Origin: Candidatus Poribacteria bacterium
GTDB lineage: Bacteria; Poribacteria; WGA-4E; WGA-3G
Length of the DNA stretch: 64,000 bases
Assembly: GCA_003635195.1 (NCBI GenBank)
Contig: PYIY01000029.1
Location: 6,891 to 70,890 of the forward strand
Reading direction: 5' to 3'
Numbering within the stretch: position 1 is the first letter of the stretch; the number at the start of each line of letters is the position of its first letter. Under the pieces are notes generated by a model that was not told where the DNA came from, made no database searches, and saw only the letters and a program-made list of their open reading frames with translations. Position numbers and translations under genes: made by a program. This document shows, piece by piece, positions 62,102 through 64,000 of this stretch.

Positions 62102-62240
62102 GTTTTTAGGAGATCGCCACTCCTGAAAATCCTATAATCCCGTAAATCCTGATTCAGACGAATTAACAATCAGCCATCGGAATCACCAATCAGACTGATT
62201 GCTGAAACTGAATGCCCTTAACTTGTGGGGTTGTATTAAC

Positions 62241-62270
62241 TTGACACTCTCTAAGGTCATCTGCTGTAAT
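62241..62270 (+). promoter_or_regulatory. Promoter of cas10
   Basis: TTGACA 62241-62246, an 18-bp spacer and TGTAAT 62265-62270, about 39 bp before the cas10 start. The -35 is perfect and the -10 is close to consensus. It makes the type III module independent of the type I operon. Confidence 0.6.
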
Positions 62271-62308
62271 TGATGTCAGTAAAGCCAACATACAAAGGAT
62301 AGCACCCA

Positions 62309-64000
62309 TTGAAAGCACAAGAACATTTACATCTCGCCGCACTCCTCCACGACATCGGAAAATTTCGGCAACGTGCCACCGACCGCTACAAAACCCATCA
62401 AGAGCATAGTTACGAATTCGTCACCGAAGATTTCGCCGATTTCTTCGCACCCTGCGGCAACACCTTCAAAAACGCCATCCGACATCATCATCGCAACCCG
62501 ACACGACTCCAGCATCTCATAGAAAAACAGGTGATTTTAGCCGACCGACTCTCCGCTACCGAACGCGAAGATGAAGAAAGAGAATCTGAGGATTTTGTTG
62601 AATCCGCGCTTGTTTCGCCACTCTCACGCCTCAAAGGTGCTACGAAAGACCAACGCTATCCACTGATAGCACTCAATCTCGACAGAGACACGGTTATTCC
62701 AAGGGAAACCCCAGACATCAATCGGGACACATACGAGAAATTATGGAAAGATTTCAAAAAGACGTTCGGTAAAGCAATGGAAGGCAAACACTACACGTCA
62801 GCGTTTTATCAGACAATCGTAGCCCTGCTTCACAAATACACCGCCCAGATACCTTCCGCGACGCCGTGGGAAAAACGCAAAGAGAGAACGGTGCCGGATA
62901 TTTCACTCTACGCCCACCTCCGCACAACCGCTGCCATTGCCGCCTGTATCGGACGCGAACTCTCTGAAACCGAAATTGACACCCTACTGACTGACGCAAA
63001 AGATTCACATAAAAAGATATGCGCCCTCATCAAAGGCGACATCTCCGGTATTCAGAACTTCCTTTATCACGTCCTCTCTGACGGTGCCGCTAACCAACTG
63101 CGAGGCAGGTCTTTTTACCTCCAGTTACTGACAGAATCAATCGCACACTATGTTTTAAAACAGTTTGATCTGCCGATTACCAATCTGCTGCTCGCAAGTG
63201 GCGGGCACTTCTATATTCTCGCACCCGATACCGACGCCAAAGCGAAATTGGACACGATTCGCCAAAATATCTCCAAAAAGTTATGGGAACTTCATCGGGG
63301 CGACCTCTCTTGCATTTTAGCCGGTATCTCAATAAACACACGCGATTTTGGACCCAAAAATTTCTCCGACAAGTGGAAAGATGTCTCAGAAAACGTTCAG
63401 GAACGGAAACGAAGCAAATGGGTAGAGTTGGGCGCACAGGATATGTTCGGAAACCTCTTTGAACCGCACGAAGAACCCCATCAAGAGAGAGAAAATCACT
63501 GGAAATTTGAGGAACTTGGCAAAAAAATACGCCGCCCCAAATACCTCGTCACCTTCAAAGTGTCAGAATCACCAATTCCAGAAAAACCTGAATGGTCCGC
63601 CGCGCTCAAGGCGTTCGGAATGGATATCCGCCTCTGCGAAAAAATGGATGACAGAGTAGAAAAACCTGAGCATGCCGAAAATGCAGTCGTCTATCGACTC
63701 GGCAATACCGATTTCCTTACGGATCAAGAACTTGAACACTTTCAATGGGAGAGTTGCTCTGTTAGTTACGATTTTCAAATATTCCGACCCGTGATTGCAC
63801 ACAGACACGATACCGATGACGAAGAAAAAATCGCTGATTACGATTACCTCGCCAACGCCTCAGAAGGCGTGCAATGGCTCGGCGCATTGCGGATGGACGT
63901 AGACGATCTTGGAAAAGTCTTCAGTAAAGAGAAATTAGGGAATGCAACCATCTCACGTCTCACAACCTTGAGCGAAGCGTTCCGTCTCTTTTTTGAAGGG
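62309..64000 (+). CDS. cas10: Cas10/Csm1, type III-A CRISPR effector, 5' part
   Basis: The gene runs off the right edge; 564 codons are seen. The only start possible after an in-frame TAG at 62300 is TTG 62309, with AAAGGA upstream. An N-terminal HD nuclease has H14-D15 in LLHDIGKF; the first palm segment has KGDISGIQNFLYHV near 243 and LRGRSFYLQLL; the second palm opens LRMDVDDLGKVF from D530. The expected GGDD cyclase motif would lie beyond the edge. The Csm1-like landmarks make type III-A more likely than III-B. Target RNA binding would switch on HD DNA cleavage and cyclic oligoadenylate synthesis. Cas6 at 53501 could process guides for it. Confidence 0.93.
   Translation, partial: MKAQEHLHLAALLHDIGKFRQRATDRYKTHQEHSYEFVTEDFADFFAPCGNTFKNAIRHHHRNPTRLQHLIEKQVILADRLSATEREDEERESEDFVESALVSPLSRLKGATKDQRYPLIALNLDRDTVIPRETPDINRDTYEKLWKDFKKTFGKAMEGKHYTSAFYQTIVALLHKYTAQIPSATPWEKRKERTVPDISLYAHLRTTAAIAACIGRELSETEIDTLLTDAKDSHKKICALIKGDISGIQNFLYHVLSDGAANQLRGRSFYLQLLTESIAHYVLKQFDLPITNLLLASGGHFYILAPDTDAKAKLDTIRQNISKKLWELHRGDLSCILAGISINTRDFGPKNFSDKWKDVSENVQERKRSKWVELGAQDMFGNLFEPHEEPHQERENHWKFEELGKKIRRPKYLVTFKVSESPIPEKPEWSAALKAFGMDIRLCEKMDDRVEKPEHAENAVVYRLGNTDFLTDQELEHFQWESCSVSYDFQIFRPVIAHRHDTDDEEKIADYDYLANASEGVQWLGALRMDVDDLGKVFSKEKLGNATISRLTTLSEAFRLFFEG

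Overview
The window looks like a fragment of an uncultivated Gram-negative-type bacterium, most plausibly 'Candidatus Poribacteria' or a close relative. This is inference, not a database result. It rests on five consecutive secreted proteins that end in the same 'NYPNPFNPETWIPY ... GVYFYTL ... LIRK' C-terminal module, on cohesin and dockerin pieces mixed with leucine-rich repeats, WD40 and a PSCyt1-like haem domain, and on many lipoproteins. No rRNA or tRNA gene was seen.

Layout. 1-2.5 kb: a truncated HTH regulator, an HAO-like octahaem cytochrome c and a membrane partner. 2.9-7.8 kb: a defence module of three overlapping genes (PD-(D/E)XK nuclease fused to an N6-adenine methyltransferase, a HEPN protein, an HsdS-like specificity subunit). 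It is preceded by a strong promoter and a pseudoknotted leader RNA and flanked by a 49-bp direct repeat. 7.4-9.5 kb: transposase fragment, small lipoprotein genes, a pseudogene and a MITE-like element. 9.8-17.6 kb: SDR-thioesterase fusion, lipoprotein, a PAS-rich two-component pair, small genes and two short inverted-repeat elements. 17.8-33.8 kb, all minus strand: a serpin, then the five surface proteins (metalloprotease, WD40, glycosidase-like, LRR, cytochrome/LRR/cohesin/dockerin chimera) and an HTH protein. 34-45.5 kb, minus strand: ABC binding protein, kelch protein, EEP-family hydrolase, many small hypotheticals, a LamG protein, an outer-membrane-like protein and a 2-keto acid decarboxylase.

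45.5-64 kb has a different character: AT-rich intergenic DNA, strong consensus promoters and plasmid, transposon and CRISPR genes. It carries a large primase-like protein of unknown function, a Rep_3 plasmid initiator with an iteron array and AT-rich stretch, a relic of cas6, an IsrB (HNH-less IscB) element with its upstream omega-RNA region, a degenerate two-repeat CRISPR-like unit, a type I-B interference operon (cas6-cas8-cas7-cas5-cas3), a TnpB element with a structured leader, and the start of a type III-A cas10 (csm1). No cas1, cas2 or full array lies in the window.

How it fits together. Three classes of nucleic-acid-targeting machinery (methyltransferase/HEPN, RNA-guided IS-encoded nucleases, CRISPR types I and III) sit beside plasmid replication functions. 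The most unusual items are the defence operon with an altered methyltransferase catalytic motif (GHPPF for NPPF), the same pseudoknot fold in two unrelated leaders (before the defence operon and before tnpB), the isrB/omega-RNA locus, and the repeat-spacer-repeat unit directly upstream of the cas promoter. Several accessory segments are bordered by direct duplications of about 50 bp, suggesting a shared way of gaining or rearranging cargo.
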